Shown here in pieces: positions 34,940-45,543 of a stretch of DNA of 64,000 nt. Location: positions 310,001-374,000 of the forward strand of contig NZ_JAIUZR010000005.1 of assembly GCF_020171465.1 (NCBI RefSeq), read 5' to 3'. Both the position numbers and the translations under genes were made by a program. The DNA is from Lutimonas saemankumensis. Lineage in GTDB: Bacteria > Bacteroidota > Bacteroidia > Flavobacteriales > Flavobacteriaceae. Position 1 is the first letter of the stretch, and each line of letters begins with the position of its first letter. The notes below the pieces were generated by a model that saw nothing but the letters and a program-made list of their open reading frames with translations, was not told the origin of the DNA and did no database searches.

Positions 34940-35425
34940 TTACTGCTTGATTCCTTTGGCAGCCTTCATTACTTTTTCTTTTAAACTTTCTTTGTATGCA
35001 ATGATACTTTTCAAAACCTCTGGATTTGATGCACCGAGAATCTGGGCAGCCAGAATTCCTGCATTTTTTGCACCATCAAGGGCAACCGTAGCAACGGGTA
35101 CACCTCCTGGCATCTGTAAAATGGATAAGACGGAATCCCATCCATCGATGGAGTTTCTTGATTTAACGGGAACTCCTATCACAGGTAAAGGGCTCATGGA
35201 TGCTACCATTCCGGGCAGATGAGCAGCACCACCGGCACCCGCAATAATTACATTGACTCCTCTGTTATGGGCGTTTGAAGCATAATCAAACAATTTTTCC
35301 GGTGTACGGTGCGCAGAAACAATATCAACCTCAGTTTTAATATCAAAGCTTTTTAAGATGTCAATAGCTTCTTGCATGACAGGCAGATCTGAATCGCTAC
35401 CCATGATAATACCTACCTTCCCCAT
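34940..35425 (-). CDS. purE: N5-carboxyaminoimidazole ribonucleotide mutase
   Basis: PurE moves the carboxyl group of N5-CAIR to give CAIR in purine synthesis. The 161-residue product has the class I hallmarks GIIMGSDSDLPVM, SAHRTPEKLFDYA, IAGAGGAAHLPGMVAS and MPGGVPVATVALDGAKNAG. purK is not adjacent. It is divergent from the GH3 gene. Confidence 0.95.
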   Translation of the reverse strand: MGKVGIIMGSDSDLPVMQEAIDILKSFDIKTEVDIVSAHRTPEKLFDYASNAHNRGVNVIIAGAGGAAHLPGMVASMSPLPVIGVPVKSRNSIDGWDSVLSILQMPGGVPVATVALDGAKNAGILAAQILGASNPEVLKSIIAYKESLKEKVMKAAKGIKQ

Positions 35426-35516
35426 AATTTCTAATTTTCTAAATCTTGTTGAATTGGACTAATAAAAATTGTATTTTTAAGGGCTAAAGGTAAGATAAAA
35501 AAGTGTTTTCACAGCA

Positions 35517-37028
35517 ATGCAGATTCCATTATTTAACACTGTAGTATCCTGGATTTTAAAAAAAAGAAAGTACCAGGTTGATATGTTTTTGAACCATCCG
35601 GTGGAGGTGCAAAATGAGGTTTTGTACGAGTTATTATCGGAAGCAAAGCACACCCTGTATGGTAAAAAATACGGTTTTGAGGATATTAAAAGCTACAGGT
35701 CTTTTGCTAAGACCGTCCCGATTCGTCAATATGAAAGTATTGAGCCTTTTATAGGAAGAATTCGTAAGGGTGAACAGAACGTATTCTGGCCATCAAAGAT
35801 CCATTGGTTTGCAAAATCAAGTGGAACTACCAATGCTAAAAGCAAATTTATTCCGGTCAGTGATGAAGCCATTGACGATTGTCATATGAAGGCGGGAAAA
35901 GACATGCTCTGCCTTTTTATCAATAATAACGAAGACACTGAAATTTTTAAAGGCAAAGGATTAAGATTAGGTGGCAGTTCTGCGATCTACGAAGATAACG
36001 ATACTTATTTTGGGGATTTATCGGCAATTATTATCGAAAATATGCCTTTCTGGGCGGATTTCAGCAGCGCTCCAAGTCAGAAAACGGCACTGATGAGTGA
36101 ATGGGAGACTAAAATGGATGCCATCATTAAAGAAACTATTCCTGAAAATATTACCAGTTTAAGTGGAGTTCCATCCTGGATGCTTGTCCTTCTGAATAGA
36201 GTATTGGAGGTTACCGGTAAGAACAATATCCTTGAGGTCTGGCCGAATTTAGAAGTTTATTTTCACGGAGGAGTAAATTTTAAACCCTATAAAGAACAAT
36301 ACCAGAAACTTATTCCTAAAAAGGACTTCAGGTACTATGAAACGTACAATGCCTCGGAGGGGTTCTTCGCTATTCAGGATCGTAATAATTCAGACGAATT
36401 GCTTCTAATGCTTGATTATGGGATTTTTTATGAATTTATTCCTATGGATCAATACAAAGGTGAAGATTCCATTGCAATCCCTCTGGAGCAGGTTGAAAAA
36501 GATGTAAATTACGCTATGGTGATCACCACCAATTCCGGGTTATGGCGTTATTTAATAGGAGATACCGTAAAGTTTACGGATACCAATCCATACAGAATCA
36601 AGATAACCGGTAGAACCAAACATTTTATTAATGTATTTGGCGAGGAACTGGTTGTTGAAAATGCAGAGGACGCCCTTGAAGTGGCCTGCAGAAACTACGA
36701 TGCTGTTGTTAATGAATTCACCGTTGCTCCTATTTTCATGGATGGCGAAAAGAGTGGAGGACACGAATGGTTGATAGAGTTTCAGAAAGTTCCGGATGAC
36801 ACAGAAGGTTTTATTACCTGCCTGGATGAAACCTTGAAATCTTTGAATTCTGATTATGAGGCCAAAAGGTATTTGGATATGACCATCAAAAGGCCTGTGG
36901 TTCATTGTGCTCCCAGCGGACTGTTTTATCAATGGTTAAAAAATAACGGAAAATTGGGAGGGCAACACAAAGTTCCCAGACTCAGTAATTCCAGAAATTA
37001 CCTGGAAGAACTCTTATCGATTGCTTAA
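35517..37028 (+). CDS. GH3 family acyl-acid-amido synthetase-like protein
   Basis: The 503-residue protein belongs to the GH3 auxin-responsive family of adenylate-forming enzymes. Visible ANL-type motifs are FAKSSGTTNAKSKFIPV (P-loop), YNASEGFFAIQD (adenine/acyl site) and LWRYLIGDTVKF. In plants these enzymes conjugate carboxylic acids to amino acids; the substrates of bacterial members are unknown. Its end overlaps the converging peptidase gene by 4 nt. Confidence 0.88.
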   Translation: MQIPLFNTVVSWILKKRKYQVDMFLNHPVEVQNEVLYELLSEAKHTLYGKKYGFEDIKSYRSFAKTVPIRQYESIEPFIGRIRKGEQNVFWPSKIHWFAKSSGTTNAKSKFIPVSDEAIDDCHMKAGKDMLCLFINNNEDTEIFKGKGLRLGGSSAIYEDNDTYFGDLSAIIIENMPFWADFSSAPSQKTALMSEWETKMDAIIKETIPENITSLSGVPSWMLVLLNRVLEVTGKNNILEVWPNLEVYFHGGVNFKPYKEQYQKLIPKKDFRYYETYNASEGFFAIQDRNNSDELLLMLDYGIFYEFIPMDQYKGEDSIAIPLEQVEKDVNYAMVITTNSGLWRYLIGDTVKFTDTNPYRIKITGRTKHFINVFGEELVVENAEDALEVACRNYDAVVNEFTVAPIFMDGEKSGGHEWLIEFQKVPDDTEGFITCLDETLKSLNSDYEAKRYLDMTIKRPVVHCAPSGLFYQWLKNNGKLGGQHKVPRLSNSRNYLEELLSIA

Positions 37029-37987
37029 GGAGACGGCAGGGTTAGTACCACATCATTGGTTATCCATGCCTCGCACAGTATTCCGAAATCGCCCTCGGGA
37101 TCACCAGCTTGTTCCCAGGCCTTATAATCGATCCAAACGAAGCCATCATTTCCCCAGTTTTTACCCCAGGAATTGACAACTTTAAATGCATTCATCTCGT
37201 CGCTGTATCCCACTACAAGCATAGCATGACCCCCGGCGGGTTCTTTATATTTTCTGTAAACATATTGACCATCAGCATCTCTTGCTCCAAAATAACTTCG
37301 ATCCACGGTTACTGCAATGACAACAGGCTGGTTATTCAATAAAGCGGCTTTAGTCTGCTCAAGAATGGAAACCGTATCCAGATAAAAGTAATTCTTAATT
37401 TTATTCACCCCGGCAAGTGCAATCTGAAAATCCTGAGGTTGTGTGGAACAATCATTCTCATTATATGGCATTTGTGACCATTCAGCAATTCCCTGGCTAA
37501 CGATTGTGTCAAGGGCTCTTTGAATAACTGATCCATCGTCACAACCAGCAGCCTTTACCTGATTGTATATAAAAGCAGGACTCATTTCATTGCTGTTGGC
37601 CAATATCCCGTTTTGAAAATCTTCGTAATTTTCCTGAAAACTTTTTAAATAGTAACCTGCCGCCCATGCCACACAAGAGCCTTGTTTTCCCTGAGACCTT
37701 ACTTCAGGCAAATATTCTGATAAATCATGTTCTTCAGGAAAGTCAATATCTATGTCTATTTCGGCAACCTCAGCTTCAGGTGTACTGTATCCGTAGCAAA
37801 ACCCTCCTCCAACACCAAAGGTGAATAACTCTCTTTGCTCAGGGGTGTCGGCGTTTTCAATGACAGGATCTCCTTCGTCATCTATAGTGTATTTTACGCC
37901 ACTTTGACGCTCACCCAATTCAAAATCATAATCGCTGTTGCAGGACCATAGGAAAGTAAGCAAAAAAAGGAGTAAGATTTTTTTCAT
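37025..37987 (-). CDS. Papain-like (C1 family) cysteine peptidase lipoprotein
   Basis: The 320-residue protein has a lipoprotein signal (MKKILLLFLLTFLWSC, Cys16) and a C1 peptidase domain from about residue 88. The oxyanion Gln102 and nucleophile Cys105 lie in GKQGSCVAWAA, the catalytic His in GGHAMLVVGY and the Asn in VVNSWGKNWGNDGFVWI. All catalytic residues are present, so it is probably an active enzyme held in the outer membrane. Its substrate is unknown. Confidence 0.9.
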   Translation of the reverse strand: MKKILLLFLLTFLWSCNSDYDFELGERQSGVKYTIDDEGDPVIENADTPEQRELFTFGVGGGFCYGYSTPEAEVAEIDIDIDFPEEHDLSEYLPEVRSQGKQGSCVAWAAGYYLKSFQENYEDFQNGILANSNEMSPAFIYNQVKAAGCDDGSVIQRALDTIVSQGIAEWSQMPYNENDCSTQPQDFQIALAGVNKIKNYFYLDTVSILEQTKAALLNNQPVVIAVTVDRSYFGARDADGQYVYRKYKEPAGGHAMLVVGYSDEMNAFKVVNSWGKNWGNDGFVWIDYKAWEQAGDPEGDFGILCEAWITNDVVLTLPSP

Positions 37988-38043
37988 AAGTTGATCTGCT
38001 TTAGCCTTTTAAGCTTCAAAAGTTATGCCATGAAATGTTAAAG

Positions 38044-39021
38044 TTATTTTTCTCGGTCGATGACGTAGTTCACCATGGTAAGAAGTGAATCCTTATAAGG
38101 TGAGCTGGGATAGGTATCTAAAATATCAATTGCAGCCTTTTGATATTCCTTCATTTTTTTTACTGTATACTCAATACCTCCATTCTGTTTTACAAATTCA
38201 ATGACCTCCTTGACTCTGGATTTGTCCTTGTTATGTTTTTTTACCGAGTTTATCAGCCATTTTCTCTCTTTTTTGGAACAGTTATTAAGGGTATAGATCA
38301 ACGGAAGGGTCATTTTTTGTTCCTTGATATCTATACCTGTGGGTTTTCCTATTTTTTCATCGGTATAATCGAAAAGATCATCCTTGATCTGAAAGGAAAT
38401 GCCGATCATTTCACCAAATTTTCGCATACTTTCAATCTCTTCTTTACCGGCATCCACGGAAGTAGCGCCAATGGCCGTACAGGCAGCGATAAGGGTAGCT
38501 GTTTTTTTTCTGATAATATCAAAATATACATCTTCCGTTATATCGAGTTGTCTTGCTTTTTCGATTTGAAGTAATTCACCTTCGCTCATTTCTCTTACAG
38601 CAACGGAAATATGTTTAAGAATGTCAAAATCATCATTGTCTATTGACAATAACAGACCCTTTGATAAAAGATAGTCCCCTACAAGAACCGCAATTTTATT
38701 TTTCCATAAAGCATTCAGTGAAAAGAACCCTCTCCTTCTGTTGCTGTCATCAACCACATCGTCGTGCACAAGTGTGGCCGTATGAATCAGTTCAATAATG
38801 GAAGCTCCCCTGTAGGTTCGTTCTTTAAACTGACCATTTGATACCATTTTTGCCACAAGAAAAACAAACATAGGCCTCATTTGTTTTCCCTTTCGCCTTA
38901 CGATGTAATGGGTTATTCTGTTGAGTAGGGATACATTCGAGATCATGGAAGCTTTGAATTTTGTTTCAAAGAATTCCATTTCCTTTAGAATGGGAAGTTT
39001 TATTTGTTCAACAGTTTTCAA
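38044..39021 (-). CDS. Polyprenyl (octaprenyl-type) diphosphate synthase
   Basis: This trans-prenyltransferase probably makes the side chain of menaquinone. The 325-residue product has the first Asp-rich motif LVHDDVVDDSNRRRG (Asp87, Asp88, Asp91, Asp92), GKQMRPMFVFLVAK at the N-terminus, and the second motif FQIKDDLFDYT. Chain length cannot be read reliably. It starts 27 nt after glnS on the same strand and is probably co-transcribed. Confidence 0.92.
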   Translation of the reverse strand: MKTVEQIKLPILKEMEFFETKFKASMISNVSLLNRITHYIVRRKGKQMRPMFVFLVAKMVSNGQFKERTYRGASIIELIHTATLVHDDVVDDSNRRRGFFSLNALWKNKIAVLVGDYLLSKGLLLSIDNDDFDILKHISVAVREMSEGELLQIEKARQLDITEDVYFDIIRKKTATLIAACTAIGATSVDAGKEEIESMRKFGEMIGISFQIKDDLFDYTDEKIGKPTGIDIKEQKMTLPLIYTLNNCSKKERKWLINSVKKHNKDKSRVKEVIEFVKQNGGIEYTVKKMKEYQKAAIDILDTYPSSPYKDSLLTMVNYVIDREK

Positions 39022-39048
39022 GAGGTGAACAATTTACAATAAATAAAA

Positions 39049-40737
39049 TTATTTCTTCTGTTGAATTTTTGCCCAGGAGTCCCTTAAAGCCACTGTCCTG
39101 TTAAATACAAGTTTGTCATTTGTTGAATCTGGATCCACATTGAAATAACCAAGTCGTTGAAATTGAAAATTGTCTCCCGGTGCAACCGTAGCAAGGCTTG
39201 GTTCAACATAAGCGTTTTCAATCAATTTCAATGAATCAGGGTTTATGAATTCCTTGAAGTCCTTATCCTTGTGTGAGTCAGGGGCTTCATCAGTAAACAG
39301 CCTGTCATAAAGTCTGACTTCCGCATTCAGGGCATGTTGTATAGAAACCCAGTGGATGGTCCCCTTAACTTTCCTCATACTGGCCTCTGAACCACTTCCG
39401 CTTTTGGAATCCGGGTCATAGGTACAGTGAATTTCAGTTATTTCACCCTCCTCATTTTTAACCACAGAATTGGCTTGAATGATGTAGGCATTTTTTAATC
39501 GTACTTCTTTGCCTAGTTTCAGTCGAAAGAATTTTTTATTCGCCACTTCCCTGAAGTCTTCTCTTTCTATATACAACTCCCTTGAAAAGGGAACTGTTCT
39601 AAAACCAGCTTCCTCGTCTTCCGGATTGTTTTCCGCTGTCAGCATCTCCTCCTTGCCTTCCGGGTAATTCGTGATCACCAGTTTTACAGGATCAAGAACT
39701 GCCATAACACGTGGAGCCGTTTTGTTTAATTCAGCTCTGATATGAAACTCAAGTAAGGCCAGATCCGTTACATTGTCTCTCTTGGCAATACCGGCAGTTT
39801 CACTAAAATCACGTATTGATTTTGGGGTGTAACCCCTTCTTCTCAACCCTGAAATGGTAGGCATACGAGGATCGTCCCAACCATTAACATGACCTTCTTC
39901 TACCAACTGAAGCAATTTTCTCTTGCTCATCACGGTATAGCTCAGATTTCTTCGTGCAAATTCTCTTTGTTTTGGTCTGATCATTTCAGGTTCATAGACA
40001 CGGTCAAGGAACCAGTCATATAATTCCCTGTGGTGTTTGAATTCAAGAGTACACAAAGAATGTGTAATTTGTTCGATATAATCTGATTCACCATGTGTCC
40101 AGTCATACATTGGGTAAATCTTCCAGGTTTTACCCGTCCTGTGATGCGATCTTTTCAGAATTCTATACATCACGGGGTCCCTCATCAGCATATTTGGTGA
40201 AGACATATCAATTTTGGCTCTCAACACATGAGTTCCTTCTTCAAATTCCCCGTCTTTCATTTTTTGGAATAAATCAAGGTTTTCTGAGACGGGTCTGTCT
40301 CTGTAGGGACTGTTCGTACCTGCCTGGGTTGGTGTTCCTTTTTGTTCCGCAATCTCATTAGAGGTTTGGTCATCCACATAAGCATATCCCTCTTTGATCA
40401 TAACCACGGCCCAGTCATAGAGTTGTTGAAAATAATCAGAAGAAAACAAAACCTCTTCCCATTGAAAACCCAGCCATTCAATATCTTTTTTGATCGCATC
40501 GACATATTCCTGTTCTTCCTTTTCAGGGTTGGTATCGTCAAAACGAAGGTTTACCGGGGCATTGTATTTAAGCCCAAGTCCAAAATTCAGGCAGATTGAT
40601 GCAGCATGTCCGATATGCAGGTATCCGTTTGGTTCGGGGGGGAATCTGAATTTGAGATTTGCTCGATCAAGGCCATGAGCCAGATCTTCTTCAATAATTT
40701 GCTCTAAAAAATTGAGTGACTTTTTTGTTTCTGACAT
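39049..40737 (-). CDS. glnS: Glutamine--tRNA ligase
   Basis: The 562-residue class I synthetase has [17 protein letters not shown] (HIGH motif), [23 protein letters not shown] and VMSKRKLLQ (KMSKS-like). The C-terminal anticodon-binding beta-barrels carry [12 protein letters not shown] at the end. Its presence means glutamine is charged directly, not through a Glu-tRNA amidotransferase. Confidence 0.96.
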   Translation of the reverse strand: MSETKKSLNFLEQIIEEDLAHGLDRANLKFRFPPEPNGYLHIGHAASICLNFGLGLKYNAPVNLRFDDTNPEKEEQEYVDAIKKDIEWLGFQWEEVLFSSDYFQQLYDWAVVMIKEGYAYVDDQTSNEIAEQKGTPTQAGTNSPYRDRPVSENLDLFQKMKDGEFEEGTHVLRAKIDMSSPNMLMRDPVMYRILKRSHHRTGKTWKIYPMYDWTHGESDYIEQITHSLCTLEFKHHRELYDWFLDRVYEPEMIRPKQREFARRNLSYTVMSKRKLLQLVEEGHVNGWDDPRMPTISGLRRRGYTPKSIRDFSETAGIAKRDNVTDLALLEFHIRAELNKTAPRVMAVLDPVKLVITNYPEGKEEMLTAENNPEDEEAGFRTVPFSRELYIEREDFREVANKKFFRLKLGKEVRLKNAYIIQANSVVKNEEGEITEIHCTYDPDSKSGSGSEASMRKVKGTIHWVSIQHALNAEVRLYDRLFTDEAPDSHKDKDFKEFINPDSLKLIENAYVEPSLATVAPGDNFQFQRLGYFNVDPDSTNDKLVFNRTVALRDSWAKIQQKK

Positions 40738-40756
40738 AGGATCAATTATAGAATGG

Positions 40757-40764
40757 CAAAATTA
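40757..40764 (-). promoter_or_regulatory. Candidate -7 element for glnS
   Basis: On the minus strand this reads TAATTTTG, an exact TAnnTTTG match, 20 nt upstream of the glnS start. Confidence 0.5.
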
Positions 40765-40831
40765 AGGAAATTTGCTCAGTAAAAAAGCGAAAAAAAATAA
40801 AGTTGCAGGCCAGCCAAATGAATAGAAAAGG

Positions 40832-42181
40832 TTAAAATCCCAGTATCAGTTTAGCGATGTAAAAAAAGATAAAAATTCCGAAAATATCATTACTGGTTGT
40901 AATGAAAGGCCCTGTTGCAACCGCAGGGTCAATTCCGTTTTTGTCAAGAATCAAGGGCACAAAGGTCCCAATTAAAGAAGCGAGTATTATGACCATGATA
41001 AGCGAGATCGAAATCGTAACGCTGATGCTGGTACTGTAATTCAGAAAAAAACCAAAGATGAAAATGAGGGCCGCCAATAACACACCGTTAATTATACTCA
41101 GGCCAATCTCTTTAAACATCCTGCTGAGCATACTTCCTTTGATATTGTCATTGGCCAGACCTTGTACAATAATGGCAGAGGACTGAACACCTACATTACC
41201 AGCCATGGCAGCTATCAGTGGTGTGAAATAGAACAGCTCAGGGAAATTGGTTAAGGCTTCCTCAAAACCACCCATGATGGAAGCAGCGGCCAATCCGCCC
41301 ACAAGACCCAGAATAAGCCAGGGAAGCCTCGCTTTGGTCTTATCCAGAATACTGTCATCGGCATCAATGTCTTCTGTAATACCGGCCGCCATCTGATAGT
41401 CTTTTTCCGCCTCCTCTTTGATCAGATCAACGATATCGTCTATAGTAATTCGGCCAATAAGGGTGTTTTGATCATCCACTACCGGAATGGCCTCCAAGTC
41501 ATATTTTTGCATGAGTCTGGCCACATCTTCACCTTTATCATTGACATGCACGGAATCTACCTTTGGAATATAAATATCGGATACTCGGTCCTTTGGCGAT
41601 GCCACAAGAAGATCCTTCAGGGAAAGCCTTCCTATAAGGCGATTCTCCTTGTCCACAACATAGATCGAATGAACACGAGTAACTTCCTGTGCCTGGGAAC
41701 GCATTTTTCTGACACAGGTAGGCACCATCCATGTTTCCTTTACTTTAACAAGTTCTTTCGCCATCAAACTACCCGCCGTTCCTTCTTCATAATTTAGGAG
41801 TTCGACAATATCCTTTACAAAGGCATCATCTTCAATTTCTGAAATAACTTTTTCAACTCGTTCCTCAGGCAGTTCCTGAATAATGTCAGCGGCATCATCC
41901 GTATCCAGCTCATCGATCTCATCTGCAATTTCCTCTGCTGACAGATTTTTTAATATTTTTTCACGATCATCTTCATGGATCTCAAGTAAAGCCTCTGCCG
42001 TGAGTTCACTATCGAGTAATTTAAAAAGGTAAGTTGCATTGTCTAAATCGAGTTCATCGATAATTTCAGCAATATCGGCCGGATGTTCTTCGGAAAGTAA
42101 TTTTAATAAGGACTTCTCATCATTAGCTGAAATGAGCCGTTTAATTTCCTCTAAAAATTCTTTAGTCACTTCGGCTGCCAT
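40832..42181 (-). CDS. mgtE: Magnesium transporter MgtE
   Basis: MgtE is a Mg2+ channel gated by cytoplasmic Mg2+. The 449-residue product has the N-domain of MgtE repeats (about 10-125, [11 protein letters not shown]), two CBS domains (about 135-255) and five membrane helices from about residue 285. The membrane part has [16 protein letters not shown] and a C-terminal [18 protein letters not shown], both conserved at the pore. The start overlaps the end of rsmA by 20 nt, so the two are co-transcribed. Confidence 0.95.
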   Translation of the reverse strand: MAAEVTKEFLEEIKRLISANDEKSLLKLLSEEHPADIAEIIDELDLDNATYLFKLLDSELTAEALLEIHEDDREKILKNLSAEEIADEIDELDTDDAADIIQELPEERVEKVISEIEDDAFVKDIVELLNYEEGTAGSLMAKELVKVKETWMVPTCVRKMRSQAQEVTRVHSIYVVDKENRLIGRLSLKDLLVASPKDRVSDIYIPKVDSVHVNDKGEDVARLMQKYDLEAIPVVDDQNTLIGRITIDDIVDLIKEEAEKDYQMAAGITEDIDADDSILDKTKARLPWLILGLVGGLAAASIMGGFEEALTNFPELFYFTPLIAAMAGNVGVQSSAIIVQGLANDNIKGSMLSRMFKEIGLSIINGVLLAALIFIFGFFLNYSTSISVTISISLIMVIILASLIGTFVPLILDKNGIDPAVATGPFITTSNDIFGIFIFFYIAKLILGF

Positions 42182-42947
42182 CTTCAGCTAGACTTTTTGT
42201 TAATTCCACAAATTGCTGAACACTCAATTGTTCAGGCCTTAACGCAAATATAGTATCTTCCTTTAAGTTATCCGAAATTTGAAATGATTTTAAGCTGTTT
42301 CGAAGTGTTTTTCTTCTTTGATTAAAGGCTGTTTTTACTACTTTAAAGAAGAATGATGTATCTACAGGAAGTGAATAATCTGCTTTTCTTTTCAGTCTCA
42401 GAACCCCAGAATCAACTTTTGGAGGAGGATTAAACACTGAGGGCGGAACCGTAAATAAATACTCAGCTTCATAGAACGCCTGAGTTAGAACAGAAAGTAT
42501 ACCGTAGATCTTATTTCCGGGCCCTGCGGTAATTCGTTGCGCAACTTCCTTCTGAAACATACCGGTAAATTCAGGTATCTGATCTCTTAGTTCAATAGCC
42601 TTAAAAACAATCTGAGAAGAAATGTTATAGGGGAAATTACCAGTGATTGCCAAAGGTTCATCCTTAAAGTATTTTTTGAGATCCATCTTTAAAAAATCTC
42701 CTTCAATGATCCTGTCGGTCAAGTGCAAATAGTGTGATTTTAAATAATCTATAGATTCATTATCGATTTCAATTACCCAGATATTCTTATTCTTTTTTAA
42801 AAGATATTTGGTCAGGACCCCCATTCCAGGACCAATTTCAAGAATATGATCATAACCTTCAAGGGTAAGCGTATCTGCAATTCTGGAAGCAATGGATTCA
42901 TCATTTAAAAAATGCTGACCCAGATGTTTTTTGGCTCTTACGCTCAT
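42162..42947 (-). CDS. rsmA: 16S rRNA (adenine1518-N6/adenine1519-N6)-dimethyltransferase
   Basis: RsmA (KsgA) dimethylates two adjacent adenines in helix 45 of 16S rRNA. The start at 42947 gives [17 protein letters not shown], the normal N-terminus of this family, and 261 residues. The SAM motif is [12 protein letters not shown] and the catalytic motif is NFPYNIS. It lies between the DUF4286 gene and mgtE in one minus-strand unit. Confidence 0.95.
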   Translation of the reverse strand: MSVRAKKHLGQHFLNDESIASRIADTLTLEGYDHILEIGPGMGVLTKYLLKKNKNIWVIEIDNESIDYLKSHYLHLTDRIIEGDFLKMDLKKYFKDEPLAITGNFPYNISSQIVFKAIELRDQIPEFTGMFQKEVAQRITAGPGNKIYGILSVLTQAFYEAEYLFTVPPSVFNPPPKVDSGVLRLKRKADYSLPVDTSFFFKVVKTAFNQRRKTLRNSLKSFQISDNLKEDTIFALRPEQLSVQQFVELTKSLAEDGSRSD

Positions 42948-42960
42948 GTTTAATTTAGAT

Positions 42961-43278
42961 TTAGTGCGTAAACTCCCGTACAATTTTCAGTTCGGTTCGA
43001 AAGGCACCAAACTTATCCGGAAATTTTTTATTCAGCTCATGTCGAAGCCGCGGAGCATCTTGCTCGTAATATTTCATTAACAATTCACTTGATTTACACG
43101 TGTATTGAACCGAATATGTTATACCTCCCAAATCTTCATTAACAAGTACCTGGCTCAGTAAGGCTTTGATGAATTTCCCCGTGGCCAGAACTTCCGGGAT
43201 ATGAATGTCACTCATCCATTGTATCCATTCATCATGAATGCTTTCGTCCACATTGATTGTAACATTGTAAATATACAT
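42961..43278 (-). CDS. DUF4286 family protein
   Basis: This 105-residue protein is of a conserved Bacteroidota family without known function. The start [20 protein letters not shown] and the middle [13 protein letters not shown] suggest a ferredoxin-like, dimeric alpha-beta barrel fold. It is the first gene of a DUF4286-rsmA-mgtE unit, with a 13-nt gap to rsmA. Confidence 0.85.
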   Translation of the reverse strand: MYIYNVTINVDESIHDEWIQWMSDIHIPEVLATGKFIKALLSQVLVNEDLGGITYSVQYTCKSSELLMKYYEQDAPRLRHELNKKFPDKFGAFRTELKIVREFTH

Positions 43279-43362
43279 GGTTAATTTTGTTTAAAGTTAT
43301 AACTAATAATTTAACTCAAATCATGAGTGCTTAAAGTCAAAAATAGACAACAGTCAGGGTTT

Positions 43363-45180
43363 TCATATATCATCACCTCGAATTTGCCTGAATGCCGCCC
43401 TCGCATCAACCAGATAAATACTGGAAGGAAATTCAAAAATGATGCGCTCAAACATTTCTTTGGCTTTTTCCTTATTGTTCAACTCATCCCTGTATAAGAC
43501 TCCAAGTTTATAGAGACAGTCATCTATTAAAAGGCTTTCAGGGTGAAAGTCCAAAATGGAGATTAGATTTTTTTCCGCTGCCGGGAATTCTTTCAGGGCT
43601 TCAAAACAAATGGCCTGGTAATAAAGTGCATCGTCTTCAATCTGTCTGCCTTTATATTCGCTAAGGACTATATTCAGGGTGTCCACGGCCTGTCTGAATT
43701 TATGCTGAAAGCCAAGAAGTTCTGCCTTCGCATAAAGCCTGACGCCTTCGTTGATACTATCTTTTTCAATATTGTTTCCAATTTTTAGGCTGAGTTCAAG
43801 TGCGTCGTTAGCAATGAGTTGTGAAGTGGACGATTTTAGTACCTTAAGTTGATTCTGGGCCCATTCAAAATCTCCTTTGAAATAGGAGGTTCGAGCAACT
43901 TTAAATCTGGCTTCCTGAGCAAGTTCACTGTTTTTTAAATCATATTGAATCTGGGTATACAAAATCAAAGCCTGGTTGAATTTATCATTAAAAACCAGAA
44001 TGTCAGCAATTTTCATTTGAACGACTCCTGTGTTAAAAGGAGATTGAAGAGAAGCAGCAACACCCTCAAGATGGCTAATAGCCTTTTCTGCCTTATTGAT
44101 ATCAAACGCCAAAAAATCGGCATACGATAAATGTAGCTCAAGCGTTTCTGAATAAATACTGTATTTTTCGAGTAGCTCCTCAAATTTTTCCTCGATAATG
44201 ACTTTTTCCTTCAAGGTATTTATGTTCAAATTTTCAATCTTCAGAAGGTAAAGCTCAGCAAGCATCACCGGTTGTACATCGGTTAAATTATCTTCACTGT
44301 TTTCAACCAGAAAAGAAAATGCATCTCTTGCTGTATCATAGTCCCTGGACTCAAAAGAAAGATACCCAATTTCAGCAACACGGCTCAAATTTCCGGGCTT
44401 TCGCCTGAACAAAGACTTTTCCTGAACCAGGGCTTTTTTGTAATCTTCCTGTTGCATGAACAACCAGCTTAACAGGATATTCCAGGCATCTTTAGGATCT
44501 GATTGAGCCCTTTTTAACAGGAGGTTCCTGAAGAGGATATTGTTAGGATCTGTTTTGTCGTTGCTTATGAAATTAGCGCTGTAGCGCTGAACTGTGGAAA
44601 AATAGTTTTCGTTTTTATCAATAAGATCAAGGAACAGGTTGAACATTTTTTCCAAATCCCCCTTTTCTCCATAAATTCTGGCTTCGCTAATTTCAGTATT
44701 GAGTTTTGGATTCAGTTCTTTGGCCACTGAATATGTTTCAAGTGCTTTATCCAATAAGTGATTTTGACTAAAGGATCTCCCGATCATAAATGCATAGCTC
44801 GGGTTCATCCTCACGAAACCAACGGCTTTTTCATAGTATTCAGCTGCGAGATCTTCTTCTTCCATCAATTGATGATTATACCCCAACTCCACATAAAGAT
44901 ATACCTGTTCCGGAAAGCGGATTAATTGATTCCGGATCAGCGTCTGTGCCTCTGAGTAGTCTTCAATCTGCTGATAACAGGTCAATAAGTTCTTAAAATA
45001 ATCCTGCCTTATTGGATTTGCTTCGAGAAGAGGTTTGTACAATAAAATCGCTTTTTCGTATTCTCCTTTTCGGTAATAAGAATTGGCAAGCTCAGCACTC
45101 TGTGCAATGGATTGAAGCGTTACAAAAAACAGCGCAATAAAGAAAAGTCCTTTTATTTTTAGAGAATATTTACTCCTCAT
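43363..45180 (-). CDS. Tetratricopeptide repeat protein, exported
   Basis: The 605-residue protein has an N-terminal signal (hydrophobic GLFFIALFFVTLQSIAQS) and TPR-type helical repeats throughout (for example ANSYYRKGEYEKAILLYKPL, YNHQLMEEEDLAAEYYEKAV, YKLGVLYRDELNNKEKAKEM). It probably acts as a periplasmic or outer-membrane scaffold. No enzymatic domain is seen, and its partners are unknown. Confidence 0.85.
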   Translation of the reverse strand: MRSKYSLKIKGLFFIALFFVTLQSIAQSAELANSYYRKGEYEKAILLYKPLLEANPIRQDYFKNLLTCYQQIEDYSEAQTLIRNQLIRFPEQVYLYVELGYNHQLMEEEDLAAEYYEKAVGFVRMNPSYAFMIGRSFSQNHLLDKALETYSVAKELNPKLNTEISEARIYGEKGDLEKMFNLFLDLIDKNENYFSTVQRYSANFISNDKTDPNNILFRNLLLKRAQSDPKDAWNILLSWLFMQQEDYKKALVQEKSLFRRKPGNLSRVAEIGYLSFESRDYDTARDAFSFLVENSEDNLTDVQPVMLAELYLLKIENLNINTLKEKVIIEEKFEELLEKYSIYSETLELHLSYADFLAFDINKAEKAISHLEGVAASLQSPFNTGVVQMKIADILVFNDKFNQALILYTQIQYDLKNSELAQEARFKVARTSYFKGDFEWAQNQLKVLKSSTSQLIANDALELSLKIGNNIEKDSINEGVRLYAKAELLGFQHKFRQAVDTLNIVLSEYKGRQIEDDALYYQAICFEALKEFPAAEKNLISILDFHPESLLIDDCLYKLGVLYRDELNNKEKAKEMFERIIFEFPSSIYLVDARAAFRQIRGDDI

Positions 45181-45224
45181 TAATCTAATCCGTTTAAGCT
45201 AATTATTTAATTCGCAATTTAAAG

Positions 45225-45232
45225 CAATATTA
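45225..45232 (-). promoter_or_regulatory. Possible -7 element for the TPR protein gene
   Basis: On the minus strand this reads TAATATTG, one base off TAnnTTTG, 45 nt upstream of the start. It is the same variant seen before the arginine leader. Confidence 0.3.
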
Positions 45233-45318
45233 TTGATGTTGTGCTAAAAACTTAATGGTTTTTATTTGATATTCTAAACAATGTTAAAATTTTAATAAAA
45301 TAATTTCTAAAATGTAAC

Positions 45319-45334
45319 GTTATTTAAAAATAAC
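45319..45334. promoter_or_regulatory. A/T-rich inverted repeat upstream of a small ORF
   Basis: GTTATTT-AA-AAATAAC forms a perfect 7-bp inverted repeat, 44 nt before the ATG of the 44-codon ORF. It lies in the 197-nt region between that ORF and the divergent TPR gene and could be an operator. Other sequence in this gap is plain A/T-rich DNA. Confidence 0.4.
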
Positions 45335-45377
45335 AGTCTTAATAGTATAAGTCAACAATAACAAAAATCTTAAAGTT

Positions 45378-45512
45378 ATGAACGAAGTAAAAACATTCTA
45401 CGAAAGAGCCAGACAAAGTGCAAAGAACCATATGAAAAATGGTCAGATCAACGATTACTTGAATGATTTGTTAATTATGAATCATTACAAGAAAATGATG
45501 GATGCATCTTAG
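45378..45512 (+). CDS. Small conserved-looking protein, 44 residues, unknown function
   Basis: ATG at 45378 opens 44 codons ending TAG. The peptide (MNEVKTFYERARQSAKNH, then NGQINDYLNDLLIMNHYKKM) has a balanced, protein-like composition and two likely amphipathic helices. An A-rich stretch precedes the start (AAATCTTAAAGTT), as usual for genes here. The other strand has no gene in this interval. No family is recognised. It lies alone between the divergent TPR gene and the 3' end of serS. Confidence 0.6.
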   Translation: MNEVKTFYERARQSAKNHMKNGQINDYLNDLLIMNHYKKMMDAS

Positions 45513-45543
45513 TAGGTCAATGCAGAAAATAGATTTTAATCGA

